The notes: generated from the letters alone by a model not told the origin. 46,349 bases of DNA from Lysinibacillus mangiferihumi (GCF_003049665.1 NZ_PYWM01000036.1:1-46349); one strand, 5' to 3'. Shown: positions 26,654 through 35,175, numbered from the stretch's first letter. Made by a program: numbers and translations.

Positions 26654-27196
26654 TATTTATTAAGAAGAGTAATGAAGTGGGGATGTTTTAAAACTTGGTT
26701 ACTAAGTCTGAATAATCTATCTTTGACGGAGTAATCTACTAGGGCTGTCGTAGTATTTCGCAAATTTTCTAAGTAGAACGTTTCATACTTTAAGACAGAA
26801 TGAGGTGATCCGATAGCTTACAGGGGGCGTTCCTTTACGGGACATGCCCAAGGTAATGCTTTAGCGATTACAGTTTGTTGATAGTAATAAGATAATACAC
26901 TACGCCTTGGTCACTGTGCAACGTAAACCTTTAGGGCAATGATGAAGTTGTATTAACGTCTACAGTTAAAAATCAGTATCTTGGCAGACCCCAAAGGAAT
27001 AGGCAATCATTTCATCATTAAATAAATCCTGTATACTTGAAAGATACAACGGTTTCTGACCCAAATGGCAAGTACGTAATATCCGTTACGAGCTGCTGCA
27101 GCAATGCGGTTGTTTCTAAAATTGGTTGATTAATTATGGGGATAATTTCTAAATATTAAGGTGGTTCGTGTTGAAGTAATTCTAAAATAAAGAAGA
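26654..27196. other. decayed region without an intact gene
   Basis: Stops are frequent in all frames. 27033-27120 reads like a strand of a surface or adhesin repeat (PVYLKDTTVSDPNGKYVISV), and about 26939-26990 has another short coding-like piece. These may be scraps of the outer part of a large secreted toxin, but the evidence is thin. Confidence 0.35.
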
Positions 27197-27343
27197 ATGA
27201 TGAAATTTTTAAATGAACTTGTTACCCAATTACATGATAAAATTTCTATGATTCCGTGCACTAAGGATTTAAATGAAGCGAAGAGAATGATAGGAAATAA
27301 TAAAATAGATACCAACTATAAACATATAAAATTAAAAAGATAG
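27197..27343 (+). CDS. small 48-residue protein or C-terminal scrap
   Basis: ATG at 27197 to TAG at 27341-27343, reading MMKFLNELVTQLHDKISMIP then a basic tail NYKHIKLKR. AAAGAAG is a weak ribosome site. It touches the ribosome site of the next gene, so it may be the tail end of a toxin tip lying directly before its immunity gene, as is usual in this window. Confidence 0.4.
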   Translation: MMKFLNELVTQLHDKISMIPCTKDLNEAKRMIGNNKIDTNYKHIKLKR

Positions 27344-27352
27344 GTGAATACT

Positions 27353-27838
27353 ATGGAAACGTTACAAGTGATTAATGAACGTATAAAGAAAATTAAATTT
27401 TTTTCAATGTGTGGAAAAAAATCAACTATACATACTCATTTTAATTATCAATTTGTTAATAATTGGAGTGATGCTGAAAAGAATTGTAATGACAAATGGG
27501 ATAACTTGAAATTAGAAGCTAGAAATAAAATAACATCCTATCTTCATGAGAATTGGCCTGAGAAATATAGGGAATGGAATGCTGTTACTCTTGAAGCAAA
27601 AGGTTTACTTAAAGAAGATGTATTACTAAGAGGATTTCAATTTATTAAAGATAATGACTTAGATGAAAATATATATGAAAGTATTGAATGGGATTTGCTT
27701 TCTGTTATTATGGAATCTTATTATGAACCTTATGTTGGTGTTGGTTTTTATACAGAACTATTAAAAGTTTACGAAAGCGGACATATTCCATGTGGTTGGA
27801 AAGGAAAGTGGCCAGAAGGTAAGTTGCTTATTTATTAA
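27353..27838 (+). CDS. hypothetical protein with a C-terminal GHIPCGW motif, probable immunity protein
   Basis: A 161-residue soluble protein. Its most distinctive part is the end: F-Y-T-E-L-L-K-V-Y-E-S-G-H-I-P-C-G-W followed by K-G-K-W-P-E-G-K-L, a 'GHxPCGWxGxxPxGxL' pattern I have seen in many small bacterial proteins encoded after toxins, without a firm family name. ATG 27353 has AGGTG just upstream; an in-frame GTG at 27344 overlaps that site. It is followed 37 bases later by a SUFU gene. Confidence 0.6.
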   Translation: METLQVINERIKKIKFFSMCGKKSTIHTHFNYQFVNNWSDAEKNCNDKWDNLKLEARNKITSYLHENWPEKYREWNAVTLEAKGLLKEDVLLRGFQFIKDNDLDENIYESIEWDLLSVIMESYYEPYVGVGFYTELLKVYESGHIPCGWKGKWPEGKLLIY

Positions 27839-27875
27839 AGCTTTTGTAAGGTTATGCTAATAAGAAGGAGATAAA

Positions 27876-28520
27876 ATGGATAAAATTAACGATTTGGATG
27901 AAAACAATGAATTTTACCAACATATTAAAAAATATATTGGGGAACCAAACCTTATTAATCTTGAAACAGTGTCAGATATGAATAGACATTTGATAATTTT
28001 TAAGGCAAATGCTGAAAGAGACTATCATACTCTTATAACTTATGGGATGAGTTTGGTTTCAGCTAATGTTCCTTTGGAAGAGAATGAGTGGGGTCATACA
28101 GAGTTGATGATGTACCTTCCGAAATCTTGGCCAGTAATGAAAGAACAGATAATGGAATTTAATGATTATTGGCCTTTTGGATGGCTTAGGAAATTAGGGG
28201 GATTTACTCATGAAAGAAATACATGGTTTTGTTACGGAGATACAATTCCTAATGGAGATCCACCTGAGTCAATTTCAGATAATACTAACTTCTGTTGTAT
28301 GTTATTACTACCACCTATTAGAGAGGACGAACATTTTTTTGAATTAAAGATAAGTGAAGAAAAATCGGTCCGATTTTTAGTAGTAATGCCGATATATAAA
28401 GAAGAAATGGAGTATCATTTAAAAAATGGATTTGGAGCCTTACTTGAGAAGTTTGATCAATTGAATATTAATGATATTATTGATATTAATAGAATAAATA
28501 CTTGTAAAGTTTCTTATTGA
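27876..28520 (+). CDS. SUFU-domain protein (YqcF-like) without ankyrin repeats
   Basis: A 214-residue SUFU-family protein. The signature is clear: YHTLITYGMS then E-W-G-H-T-E-L-M-M-Y-L-P, the W-P-F-G-W-L-R-K-L element, the I-P-N-G-D-P-P turn and the final V-x-M-P-I-Y-K-E-E-M. B. subtilis YqcF, antidote of an LXG nuclease toxin, is of this type. AAGGAG before the ATG is strong. The same domain is the C-terminal half of the gene at 25506, so ankyrin fusion and stand-alone forms lie side by side. Confidence 0.88.
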   Translation: MDKINDLDENNEFYQHIKKYIGEPNLINLETVSDMNRHLIIFKANAERDYHTLITYGMSLVSANVPLEENEWGHTELMMYLPKSWPVMKEQIMEFNDYWPFGWLRKLGGFTHERNTWFCYGDTIPNGDPPESISDNTNFCCMLLLPPIREDEHFFELKISEEKSVRFLVVMPIYKEEMEYHLKNGFGALLEKFDQLNINDIIDINRINTCKVSY

Positions 28521-28536
28521 ACACTCTAATATATAG

Positions 28537-28585
28537 AAATAAACAGCTAGTTACGATAAATCGATAACTAGCTGTTTATTTATTG
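28537..28585 (+). terminator. strong rho-independent terminator
   Basis: AAATAAACAGCTAGTTA (28537-28553) pairs perfectly with TAACTAGCTGTTTATTT (28565-28581). It ends the run 27353-28520. Confidence 0.9.
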
Positions 28586-28749
28586 TATGCTTTGAAAACC
28601 TCCTGCTGTGCAGGGGATTCAGAATTGGTGACCAACCCCTAGGTGTCCTTAATAATCTAGTGTAGGCAGTTTCGTATCTGAGAATTTTAGGTATAAAAAA
28701 AGAATTCCAAGCACACAGACAGATTCATTTTTCTGATAGTCAGGTAGTA

Positions 28750-29272
28750 ATGTTGGAGATTTTAGTTATTCCAAAACAGACAGATTACTGGAATCGTATG
28801 TTGATGATGAGTTTCCGCGATTCACTGATACAGTAAGATTCTTGAGGATATTGCTTCTCAAATAAAAGATCCTAATACGAAAGGTCGAATAGATTTGTCT
28901 ACGGAATTAGATGCATTCTAAATGTCCGCATCGAGATGTACATTTTTGCTCTCCTAAGCATGTACAATCATGCTCAAAATGCTTTCCTCTATTCATATGA
29001 GTGAATAATGACAACTTGACATGGAGACATCTACTCGAATCATTCGGCAGCCAAAACCCAGCTATAATAAGAGGAGGCTGAGCGAACAAGGCTCTCTTGT
29101 TCGCTCCTCCAAGTAAAGTTGTAATCAAAAATGTACATGTTTAAACGAGCATTTTTGTACGTACATAAAAGCGCATTTGCAATGCATGTCAAAGTTGTAC
29201 AAAATTAATTATGGAATTCAGGAGAAGTATCCAAATATCGAACTAAATGTTTATTCTAAAAATATGAGATAA
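28750..29272 (+). pseudogene. deaminase toxin tip, decayed and interrupted
   Basis: The pieces KTDRLLESYVDDEFPRF, then ILEDIASQIKDPNTKGRIDL, then SCTKLIMEF and QEKYPNIELNVYSKNMR appear in order but in different frames, matching the better kept deaminase tip ending at 33285. At least two small frameshifts (near 28840 and 29220) and a 265-bp insertion (28917-29181) disrupt it. Taking out the insertion and one ATGCAT copy gives DACQSC, the zinc-binding CxxC of the deaminase fold. No start codon or linker is kept. An Imm3-like gene follows 12 bases after the stop. Confidence 0.7.
28917..29181. mobile_element. 265-bp MITE-like insertion with ATGCAT duplication
   Basis: Non-coding insert flanked by ATGCAT at 28911-28916 and 29182-29187. 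Ends are imperfect inverted repeats sharing AAATG, ATGTAC and TGCTC blocks. Inside lies a perfect 11-base hairpin, GAGCGAACAAG (29080-29090) against CTTGTTCGCTC (29096-29106). Precise removal restores the deaminase frame. No transposase; it would need help in trans. Confidence 0.65.
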
Positions 29273-29283
29273 GGATTGATGAG

Positions 29284-29688
29284 ATGAATATGACAAGTTA
29301 TGAATCAATAAAAAATTCTATAGTATTAGATTTTGAGGAATATATTGAAGAAGAGGGGTTAAATGTAGCACAGGTGGCAGCAAAAACTTTGGAAGAAGAT
29401 TGGAGAATAGTAAATGTTAGTTTATTTACTAAAACATTATATTTTGTTTCTATTGCAATGGAGAGTTTAAAATACAAAGAAATTGCTGATTTTGTAAATT
29501 CAAAATTAGCTAATTACCTAGAAAATATTACATTTGAAGAGACTGTAGAAAAGCATGATGTTGAACAATTGTTGCAAGACATTCATATTTGTAAAGAATT
29601 AATCAACAAAAATAATTATGATATTAGAGAAACTAGTGATTCTACCAAAGCAAGGGTAGAATATATCTTAAGTTTAAAAATTGATTAA
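29284..29688 (+). CDS. Imm3-like all-helical immunity protein, copy 1
   Basis: A 134-residue helical protein with the N-terminal pattern S-Y-E-x-I-x-x-x-I-x-x-D-F-E-E-Y-I-E-E-E-G-L shared with the genes at 33300 and 36790. All three follow a deaminase-like toxin tip directly, which fits the reported pairing of Imm3-type helical antidotes with deaminase toxins. AAGGA lies eight bases before the ATG at 29284. The Imm3 name is from memory; the three-way family in this window is visible directly. Confidence 0.7.
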   Translation: MNMTSYESIKNSIVLDFEEYIEEEGLNVAQVAAKTLEEDWRIVNVSLFTKTLYFVSIAMESLKYKEIADFVNSKLANYLENITFEETVEKHDVEQLLQDIHICKELINKNNYDIRETSDSTKARVEYILSLKID

Positions 29689-29746
29689 TATTTTATAACT
29701 GATGAAATATATAATTAGTTAATGACTGTCAGACAATTAGAATACA

Positions 29747-29830
29747 ATGCATACTGTTAGACAAGACCATGTTCATATACTTGATGAAAATGGTCATCCT
29801 CTTGATTTAAACTTGAACATTGTGGATTGA
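29747..29830 (+). pseudogene. toxin-tip tail scrap (HVHILDENGH)
   Basis: 27 codons from ATG 29747 to TGA 29828-29830 read VRQDHVHILDENGHPLDLNL, like the C-terminal end of a polymorphic toxin; the HVHxLD-x-NG-H pattern occurs at the very end of Rhs-type toxin tips. It ends 10 bases before the next gene, the usual toxin-to-immunity spacing. Confidence 0.45.
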
Positions 29831-29840
29831 AAGAGCTCCG

Positions 29841-30230
29841 ATGCTCATATACATAAAAAGTGAGATGATTTATTTGGAAGCAAAAAAAATTCAAAGTGAT
29901 ATAGAAGCGTTGCATTATTGGGATGCAAGAGTATTGCAAATGGACACTAGTTTTTTTGGTGACGAGATTACTATTATGTTTGAGGAAACAGATTACAATG
30001 TAAATTTACTATTCACTGGTTGTTCAAAGTTTTCATTTATAACAAGTGTTGAGGATAGATTAAAACCTCTAAAAGAATTAACTAAACCTCAGATTCCTTA
30101 TTTTATTCAGGATATTGAAGTCAGCGATTTGGAAATTGAGGATGGAAAAAACTTATTAAAGTGTAATATTTTAATGCCACCATTAAATGTAGAAGTTGTA
30201 TGTACTAGAATTTTTATTGCAAAAGTATAA
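29841..30230 (+). CDS. hypothetical protein, probable immunity protein for the HVHILDENGH toxin
   Basis: A 129-residue soluble protein from ATG 29841 (AAAGAG upstream); ATG 29865 is an alternative start with a poorly placed site. The part after residue 9 has a beta-rich pattern (DARVLQMDTSFFGDEITIMF, later FSFITSVEDRL). No family recognised with confidence. Its position straight after a toxin tail suggests it is that toxin's antidote. Confidence 0.55.
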   Translation: MLIYIKSEMIYLEAKKIQSDIEALHYWDARVLQMDTSFFGDEITIMFEETDYNVNLLFTGCSKFSFITSVEDRLKPLKELTKPQIPYFIQDIEVSDLEIEDGKNLLKCNILMPPLNVEVVCTRIFIAKV

Positions 30231-30644
30231 TACCGCCGTAACAGAATGGGTATTATGTTGCAGCCGTAGCTAAAGAATATATTGAGAGAGGGGCGTAAGC
30301 TACTAACAATGCTTTAAAAAGAAACAACACATGTCTTACTGCACGTTTGGACTAGAATGGATGTATCATGAAATTACATCATTTTTCCATCCACACTTAC
30401 ACAATAGGAGAAAGATGAATGGATAAACTACTAGGTTCCTATGATTGAATTAGTATAGAACACTTAATAATGGAAAATTTAATTAATGCTTACTATGTGG
30501 TCGGGTCATTCAAAGACGACAAGACGTTTGAGTGACAGGTGGATACTGTTTGGCGTACATTAAAAAAGTAACCCATATCATAATTCTAGCCAAATGAATC
30601 CATGTTTAACATGGAGTGATATAAAAAAATATAGAGGAGTACAT
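30231..30644. other. gene-free stretch with a weak terminator
   Basis: GATGTA...TACATC followed by ATTTTT near 30360-30388 looks like a terminator. A scrap near 30245-30297 reads GYYVAAVAKEYIERGA, coding-like, then stops. Nothing else is supported. Confidence 0.4.
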
Positions 30645-31451
30645 ATGCAAATGCCAATAAAAAGTAACCTCATCCCATCCATAGGAGATTGTACAAATCT
30701 TTTTGAACGATTGTCAAAATATATATCTAAATTTGATGAGAAATGGGTAGATGAAATAGAACCCGCAAAAATAGAGGACATAGATACGCTAAGAAATCTA
30801 ACACAAATTAATAAATATAACTATCATTTTCCTAAAGAATATGAGATTTATTTAAAGTATATGGGGCAGGATGATAAGGGTTTACTAAAAACTCAACTTC
30901 CAGGTTATGCTTCAGTTTCTGAGATAATTGATACTTATGAAGGGATACATGAAGAAGAACCAGACACTTTAAGTGATAAATATATACATTTTTTTCAAAC
31001 TGAATTATTCTGTGGTCAACTATCATTTGATTTTACCCAAACTGATAATCCTCAGATTGTTATGACTGATGAGGATAGCCAGTTTGTAAGTTATTTTGCA
31101 GATAACTTTGAAAAATTCTTATTTCAATGTGCCTTTAGTCAATACGAAAGATTAAATTATGATAAGAGTATAATCTTTGCTGGATCACCTAACATGCTTA
31201 AAGAAGCAATAAAGAGACACAATGAATCGGATGTTTTTGACATAATTGAAAAATTTTCAAAAAAATATCATTTCCAAAGAGCATGGTTTAGTGACCTGAC
31301 CCATCACATAGGTTTTAAAGACGGCATTAGCTTTTACATTGAACATAGAGATAATTCGTTGTGTGGATTTATAGCAGGTGATTTAAATAAACAAATCGAC
31401 AATATTGCCGAAACTTTACTAGTGGAATTAAATGTTAATAAAAAGAATTAA
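30645..31451 (+). CDS. SMI1/KNR4 (SUKH) protein with C-terminal extension
   Basis: A 268-residue protein. Residues about 30-165 form a SUKH domain (F-P-K-E-Y-E-I-Y-L-K-Y-M-G-Q-D-D near 62-77; closing F-A-D-N-F-E-K-F-L-F-Q near 148-158), followed by about 100 residues that are not part of the usual fold and include QRAWFSDLTHHIGFKDGISF. The longer two-part form resembles SUKH antidotes of LXG operons such as YxxD/YobK-type neighbours. ATG 30645 has GAGGAG upstream; ATG 30594 would add 17 residues without a site. Confidence 0.75.
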   Translation: MQMPIKSNLIPSIGDCTNLFERLSKYISKFDEKWVDEIEPAKIEDIDTLRNLTQINKYNYHFPKEYEIYLKYMGQDDKGLLKTQLPGYASVSEIIDTYEGIHEEEPDTLSDKYIHFFQTELFCGQLSFDFTQTDNPQIVMTDEDSQFVSYFADNFEKFLFQCAFSQYERLNYDKSIIFAGSPNMLKEAIKRHNESDVFDIIEKFSKKYHFQRAWFSDLTHHIGFKDGISFYIEHRDNSLCGFIAGDLNKQIDNIAETLLVELNVNKKN

Positions 31452-31471
31452 AGTTTTCAACGAGCGTATAT

Positions 31472-31546
31472 GCAAATTTTTGCCCTAATGTTGGTGTATT
31501 CAAAGCTGATTTTGTAAAAGAAATTATGAAATACTACCATGCTTAA
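31472..31546 (+). pseudogene. 24-codon C-terminal scrap
   Basis: Reads ANFCPNVGVFKADFVKEIMK then a stop, directly after the SUKH gene and before its terminator. Too short to assign; likely the end of a lost toxin or immunity gene. Confidence 0.3.
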
Positions 31547-31561
31547 GTAAAATAATAGATA

Positions 31562-31615
31562 ATTTTAACTTGACAATTATTTGATAAATTCAGAAAAGCT
31601 TATTCCAACTCGAAC
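31562..31615 (+). repeat. 54-bp direct repeat, copy 1 (contains the left arm of a terminator)
   Basis: Matches 42950-43003 with one mismatch. Here it runs on into a complete terminator; in the other copy the sequence switches to toxin linker after CGAAC. Confidence 0.9.
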
Positions 31616-31638
31616 GATAAAAAGGAATAAGCTTTTAG
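31594..31638 (+). terminator. rho-independent terminator
   Basis: AAAAGCTTATTCC (31594-31606) pairs with GGAATAAGCTTTT (31624-31636) around a 17-base loop. Confidence 0.85.
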
Positions 31639-31779
31639 TATTTATAACTGTAGTAGTTGATATGAATTAAAAACCCATATTTCTAAAAATCTGCTAACCA
31701 CGCTTCAAACAGGATTTGATCTCGTAGAGCTGGAGAAATAGCAGAAGGCCTAAAGAGTGCCAAGGTTAGGAAATGGATA

Positions 31780-32194
31780 AAAAAAAGGCCAATGCAACGA
31801 AGGATATAACTGATGGTGTTAAAAACGTCGCAAAGATTCTATAGGCCAATTAAAAGAAAAAGCCAATAAACACCTAAAGAATGTAAAAAATAGTTCCAAA
31901 CAAAAGTAGCCGAAGTAAAGGGGCAGCTCCGTCAGTTGGGAGCACCACAGTTGGAGTTGTCCAGTGTGAATGTTAACATTTGGGGAAAATAAGCCATCGC
32001 CGAATCCGAAGCCATCGAATAGTTCTAAACCACCAGCAAATGATAGTAAACTTGCTGATATGAATAAGGGTACTGGTGAAACTAGTATACCTAAACCAAT
32101 AAGACCTAAAGAAAGTAGCGTGAAACCCAGCGTAAGAAAGAAAACTTCTACAGGTAAAAAACAGAAGGAAAAAGGTTGTCAAATGCGCAATTAA
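31780..32194 (+). pseudogene. pre-toxin/linker remnant of a polymorphic toxin
   Basis: Out-of-frame pieces read KKANATKDITDGVKNVAK, QLKEKANKHLKNVKNSSK and, in the frame from 31970, ENKPSPNPKPSNSSKPP then NKGTGETS. This is the lysine/alanine-rich linker plus the proline-serine stretch seen at 34130 and 46038, with several frameshifts. It carries the (D/N)KGT(G/S) junction after which the toxin tip normally begins. 31641-31780 upstream contains only a short further linker scrap (near 31710-31750). Confidence 0.65.
31857..32065 (+). repeat. toxin-linker repeat, copy 1
   Basis: Shares most of its sequence with 46041-46250 (blocks AAAGCCAATAAACACCTA, AAGTAGCCGAAGTAAAG, AGTTCTAAACCACCA) and partly with 43003-43082. 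A G+C-poorer, damaged version of the linker in the 34130 toxin fragment. Confidence 0.85.
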
Positions 32195-32490
32195 ATAAAA
32201 TTGTAAAAGATAACTTTGTTAAAGAAACTTCTAGGACTAGAACCTTTACATCAGATACTATGCCCGGAAGTAATGAATATCCTACATCTTCCTTGTCTGA
32301 ATTACTAAAGAATGTTTCTTATTCTGATTCACTTATAAGTGAATTTGAAGACTTTTATGGTGAAAATTTAGAAGAACAGTACAATATTGTTATTCGGTTA
32401 TATGATTTTGAATATGAGAAACTTGTTGAGGAAGCAAAACTTGATGGTAGGGACCTTAAATATATGGGGTCTGTTATTTATGAAGATTAG
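32176..32490 (+). pseudogene. chimeric remnant: toxin-tip start joined to an Imm22-like end
   Basis: A 104-codon frame. Its first codons (LSNAQLNKIVKDNFVKETSR) continue from the linker of the preceding frame after a frameshift, as a toxin tip would, and there is no ribosome site at the TTG 32176. The last 60 residues (LSELLKNVSYSD..., then VIRLYDFEYEK and LKYMGSVIYED) follow the Imm22 pattern seen at 39428. A deletion fusing tip and antidote would explain it. Speculative in detail. Confidence 0.45.
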
Positions 32491-32529
32491 TAACTGAATA
32501 GGGTTATTAATGTATTATATGAAGTAAGG

Positions 32530-32566
32530 AAAGCACTACTTGTCAGTTGACAAAAGGTGCTTTTTG
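32530..32566 (+). terminator. rho-independent terminator
   Basis: AAAGCAC pairs with GTGCTTT, with an inner stem TTGTC/GACAA, followed by T's. Confidence 0.85.
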
Positions 32567-32706
32567 CATGTAATAAAATTGATAAACACAGTAAAGAAGA
32601 CTTATGTGAAATAAAGAGCTTATGATGGTTATATCATCATGGAGTGCCGCTTATATGCGCTAATACTAGTAAAAAAGCACAGGATGCACAAAATACTCAA
32701 AAATAG

Positions 32707-33285
32707 TTTGATCAACTAGTCGAGTATGCAAAGAAGCTTGATAAGGGTACGGGTAATGATTCTAAAAATAATGTACAAAGTACTTTAGGAACTGAAACAA
32801 GATTTCCAACTAAACAAATTAATCCTAGAGTAGACCAACATATTATTGATAAAGTAGCAGAAGCGAGAGGTCAATTATCTAACAAATATAAGGAAAAAGG
32901 TAATTTTGCCTATGCAGAAGTTAATATTTCAGGCATAGATAAGAAAGATTTTTATGCCCATAGTGGAATTCATGATGCTTCCAAAAAAATACCTGGAGCT
33001 GAGGAGTTTTCTTTTAAAACAGACAATCCAATATTTCAAGCTACTGAAGCACCTAATAAAGCGGGACAAAGTTTTTTAAGAGATGTAGATACTGAATATA
33101 AAATTTTAAATGATTTAGCAGATAAAATTGGAACTAATTATGAGGTTAAAGGGTCAATAAGGTTATTTACTGAAAAAGATACATGTGATAGCTGTAATTT
33201 AATAATCAAACAATTTGATGAAAAATATCCAAATATTACAATTGAAGTAATTCATAATAATGACAATAGCATATTGCCAAAATAA
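32707..33285 (+). pseudogene. deaminase toxin tip without a start (best kept copy)
   Basis: A 192-codon open frame with no start codon, preceded in frame by a TAG at 32704-32706 and, beyond it, more readable codons back to about 32640. The linker ends with KLDKGTGNDSK; the tip then reads NFAYAEVNISGIDKKDFYAH, later RDVDTEYKILNDLADKIG, then GSIRLFTEKDTCDSC and FDEKYPNITIEVIHN. The histidine after FYA, the glutamate in DTEYK and CDSC are the expected zinc and catalytic residues of the BURPS668_1122-type deaminase fold, so the domain itself looks intact. It acts in other family members on nucleic-acid bases. An Imm3-like gene follows 14 bases after. Confidence 0.75.
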
Positions 33286-33299
33286 TCAGGAGGGTTCTT

Positions 33300-33995
33300 A
33301 TGGTCTATAGTTATGAAGAATATGAAGAATATATTTTAGAAGATTATAATGATTTAATAGAGGAAAAAATGAGTAAAGGGGAGGCGATTGCTAGAACATT
33401 AAATGAATATGATATGTTAGCAAAAAAAAGTGAAACAGATAAAGCTATGTTTTGTATAATAATATCAGAAATAATAATAACTCATGAAAAAGTTTTATAT
33501 TCTTTTATGAATTATATTGAACAATTAATAAATGAACTAGATTTTAACGTAATCAAACAAGAAAATAGTTTAACAATTGAACAATTAAATAGATTAATTT
33601 ACCGGAAAGATTTTGTTTTACAAGAACTGAAAAAAAAGCCGTTAACTTATTATCAAAGAGTTTGTTGGTATTATAACGAACTAAACGAAGAAGTACGGAA
33701 ATTTATTGACAATTATATAAAAAAAAGTGAAAATGTAGAATCTATTATTTCAGGTGTGTTACAACGATTTAATAGGGACTGTAAAAACACTAATAGTGAA
33801 AAATTTATTATTTATACAACATTAGCAGAAACTTTATATAATCTTGAATTAACAAATGTACTTGATATTAATGAGATTAAACATGAATTGGAAAAATTTA
33901 GTGCTGAAGATATAACTGATGAACAACTTACAGAAGAAGAACAAGACGAATTATCTGAACGAATAAATCTCATTTTAACTAGGTTAAACTCCTAA
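33300..33995 (+). CDS. Imm3-like immunity protein, copy 2 (long form)
   Basis: A 231-residue helical protein starting MVYSYEEYEEYILEDYNDLI, with the same N-terminal pattern as the genes at 29284 and 36790, but about 100 residues longer; the second half (from about residue 115) may be a duplicated helical domain with a repeat of the Y...L-E...F-I pattern. AGGAGGG six bases before the ATG is strong. It directly follows the best kept deaminase tip and is its presumed antidote. Confidence 0.7.
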   Translation: MVYSYEEYEEYILEDYNDLIEEKMSKGEAIARTLNEYDMLAKKSETDKAMFCIIISEIIITHEKVLYSFMNYIEQLINELDFNVIKQENSLTIEQLNRLIYRKDFVLQELKKKPLTYYQRVCWYYNELNEEVRKFIDNYIKKSENVESIISGVLQRFNRDCKNTNSEKFIIYTTLAETLYNLELTNVLDINEIKHELEKFSAEDITDEQLTEEEQDELSERINLILTRLNS

Positions 33996-34017
33996 AGTTA
34001 TTATTATTGGTAAGCTC

Positions 34018-34056
34018 TAGCCCTTAAACCATACGGTTTAGGGCTTTTATTTTAAT
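34018..34056 (+). terminator. rho-independent terminator
   Basis: AGCCCTTAAACC pairs with GGTTTAGGGCT (one bulged T) around ATAC, followed by TTTATTTT. Confidence 0.85.
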
Positions 34057-34129
34057 TGAAAATAGGTAAAACAACAGTTTAAACCTTTCGAAAGCCCCTT
34101 AAATTGAAAATAGTTTATCCAAGAGTAAA

Positions 34130-35159
34130 TTGGTGAAACGGGCGAAGAAGGCCATTAAAAAAGCGATTCTGACCACGAAAAAGGTTGTGAAAAAAGCAAA
34201 GGCGGCTGTGACAAAAGCCAAGCAACAGGTAAAGGCCGCTGTCAAACAAACGAAGCAGGTAGTGAAGGAAAAGGTACTACCAGTCGTGAAAAAAGCTGCG
34301 CAAGCAACGACCAAAGCAGTGAAAAATGCTGTAAAACCTAAAAATCTGTTGAATACGCTACAAGTAGGATTAGATCTTGTAGGGTTAATCCCAGGTGTCG
34401 GTGAAATAGCGGATGGCGTGAATGGCATTATTTATCTGGCCAGAGGTGACAAAGTCAATGCGGCCCTTTCCTTTGGCGCGATGATTCCGTTTGTGGGCTG
34501 GGCGGCGACAGGTGGAAAATTTGTGAAAAAAGGTGCCGGGGTAGTTAAGAGTGTCACTGAAGGTGTTCAAAAAGCGCTGAAAGGTCCAGTAGGAAGTGTA
34601 GTAGACAAAGTCAAAAAGCAAGTAGTGAACGTGAAAACCCAGATACAATCCAAAGTAGCCGAAGTCAAACAGCAACTGCGTCAGATGGTACAATCACAGC
34701 AGCATGAATTTTCATTTGCAGGTATAAACATAGAGGATACAGGAACAGTTGGAAGAAACACACCAACTCCAAGTCCGAAGCCGTCTAATACCCAACCATC
34801 ACAAAATGGCTCGAATAAAAAGCCTACCGAGGATAAGGGTACGAGTAAACTTATTAAATTCGAAGGTAATGAGGCTATGAGACATTATGAAAACCCATAG
34901 TAAAGAGGTAATGGATGCAATAGGCAAAAACCAATACAATTTAAAGATATATCTTGCAGATGTTTATCACGTTATTCAGACAGGACAATATGCACAAAAA
35001 TTGAATGGATATGTGAAACTTGTTGGGGGAAAAGGAAGTGCAAAATACGGATTTGTTGGGCTAGATAGAAAAACAGGAAATATAACCATGTTCGATAAAA
35101 AGTCGGTTAAAGATCTTGCTAATAAAGTACCATGTTTAGTTATAGAAATAAAGAAGTAA
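34130..35159 (+). pseudogene. polymorphic toxin C-terminal half: pre-toxin domain, linker and tip, frameshifted
   Basis: The first frame (34130-34900) begins without a ribosome site with a long K/A-rich helix (residues 1-70), then a pre-toxin (PT-TG-like) domain at about 78-134 (GLIPGVGEIADGVNGIIYLA, then AMIPFVGWAATGGK), then a linker with NKKPTEDKGTSK. It stops at 34898 right after NEAMRH; the tip continues in the +1 frame as MKTHSKEVMDAIGK... to 35159. The tip has an H-x-x-K...I-x-x-G pattern with LVGGKGSAKYGFVGLD, possibly a BECR-type ribonuclease, which I cannot confirm. The first part is richer in G+C than the tip, showing the mosaic. An immunity gene follows. Confidence 0.75.
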
Positions 35160-35175
35160 GGAAAGGGTAGATATT

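Noticed and set aside
26654..27196. Possible insertion sequence or adhesin gene
   Set aside because: Only short coding-like pieces; no transposase motif, inverted ends or continuous domain could be shown.
29071..29110. Hairpin considered as an ordinary transcription terminator
   Set aside because: No T run follows and it sits inside the 265-bp insert that interrupts a toxin tip, so it is treated as part of a mobile element.
34099..34428. Antisense frame rich in phenylalanine, threonine and alanine over the toxin linker
   Set aside because: Simple mirror of the lysine/alanine-rich linker repeats on the + strand.
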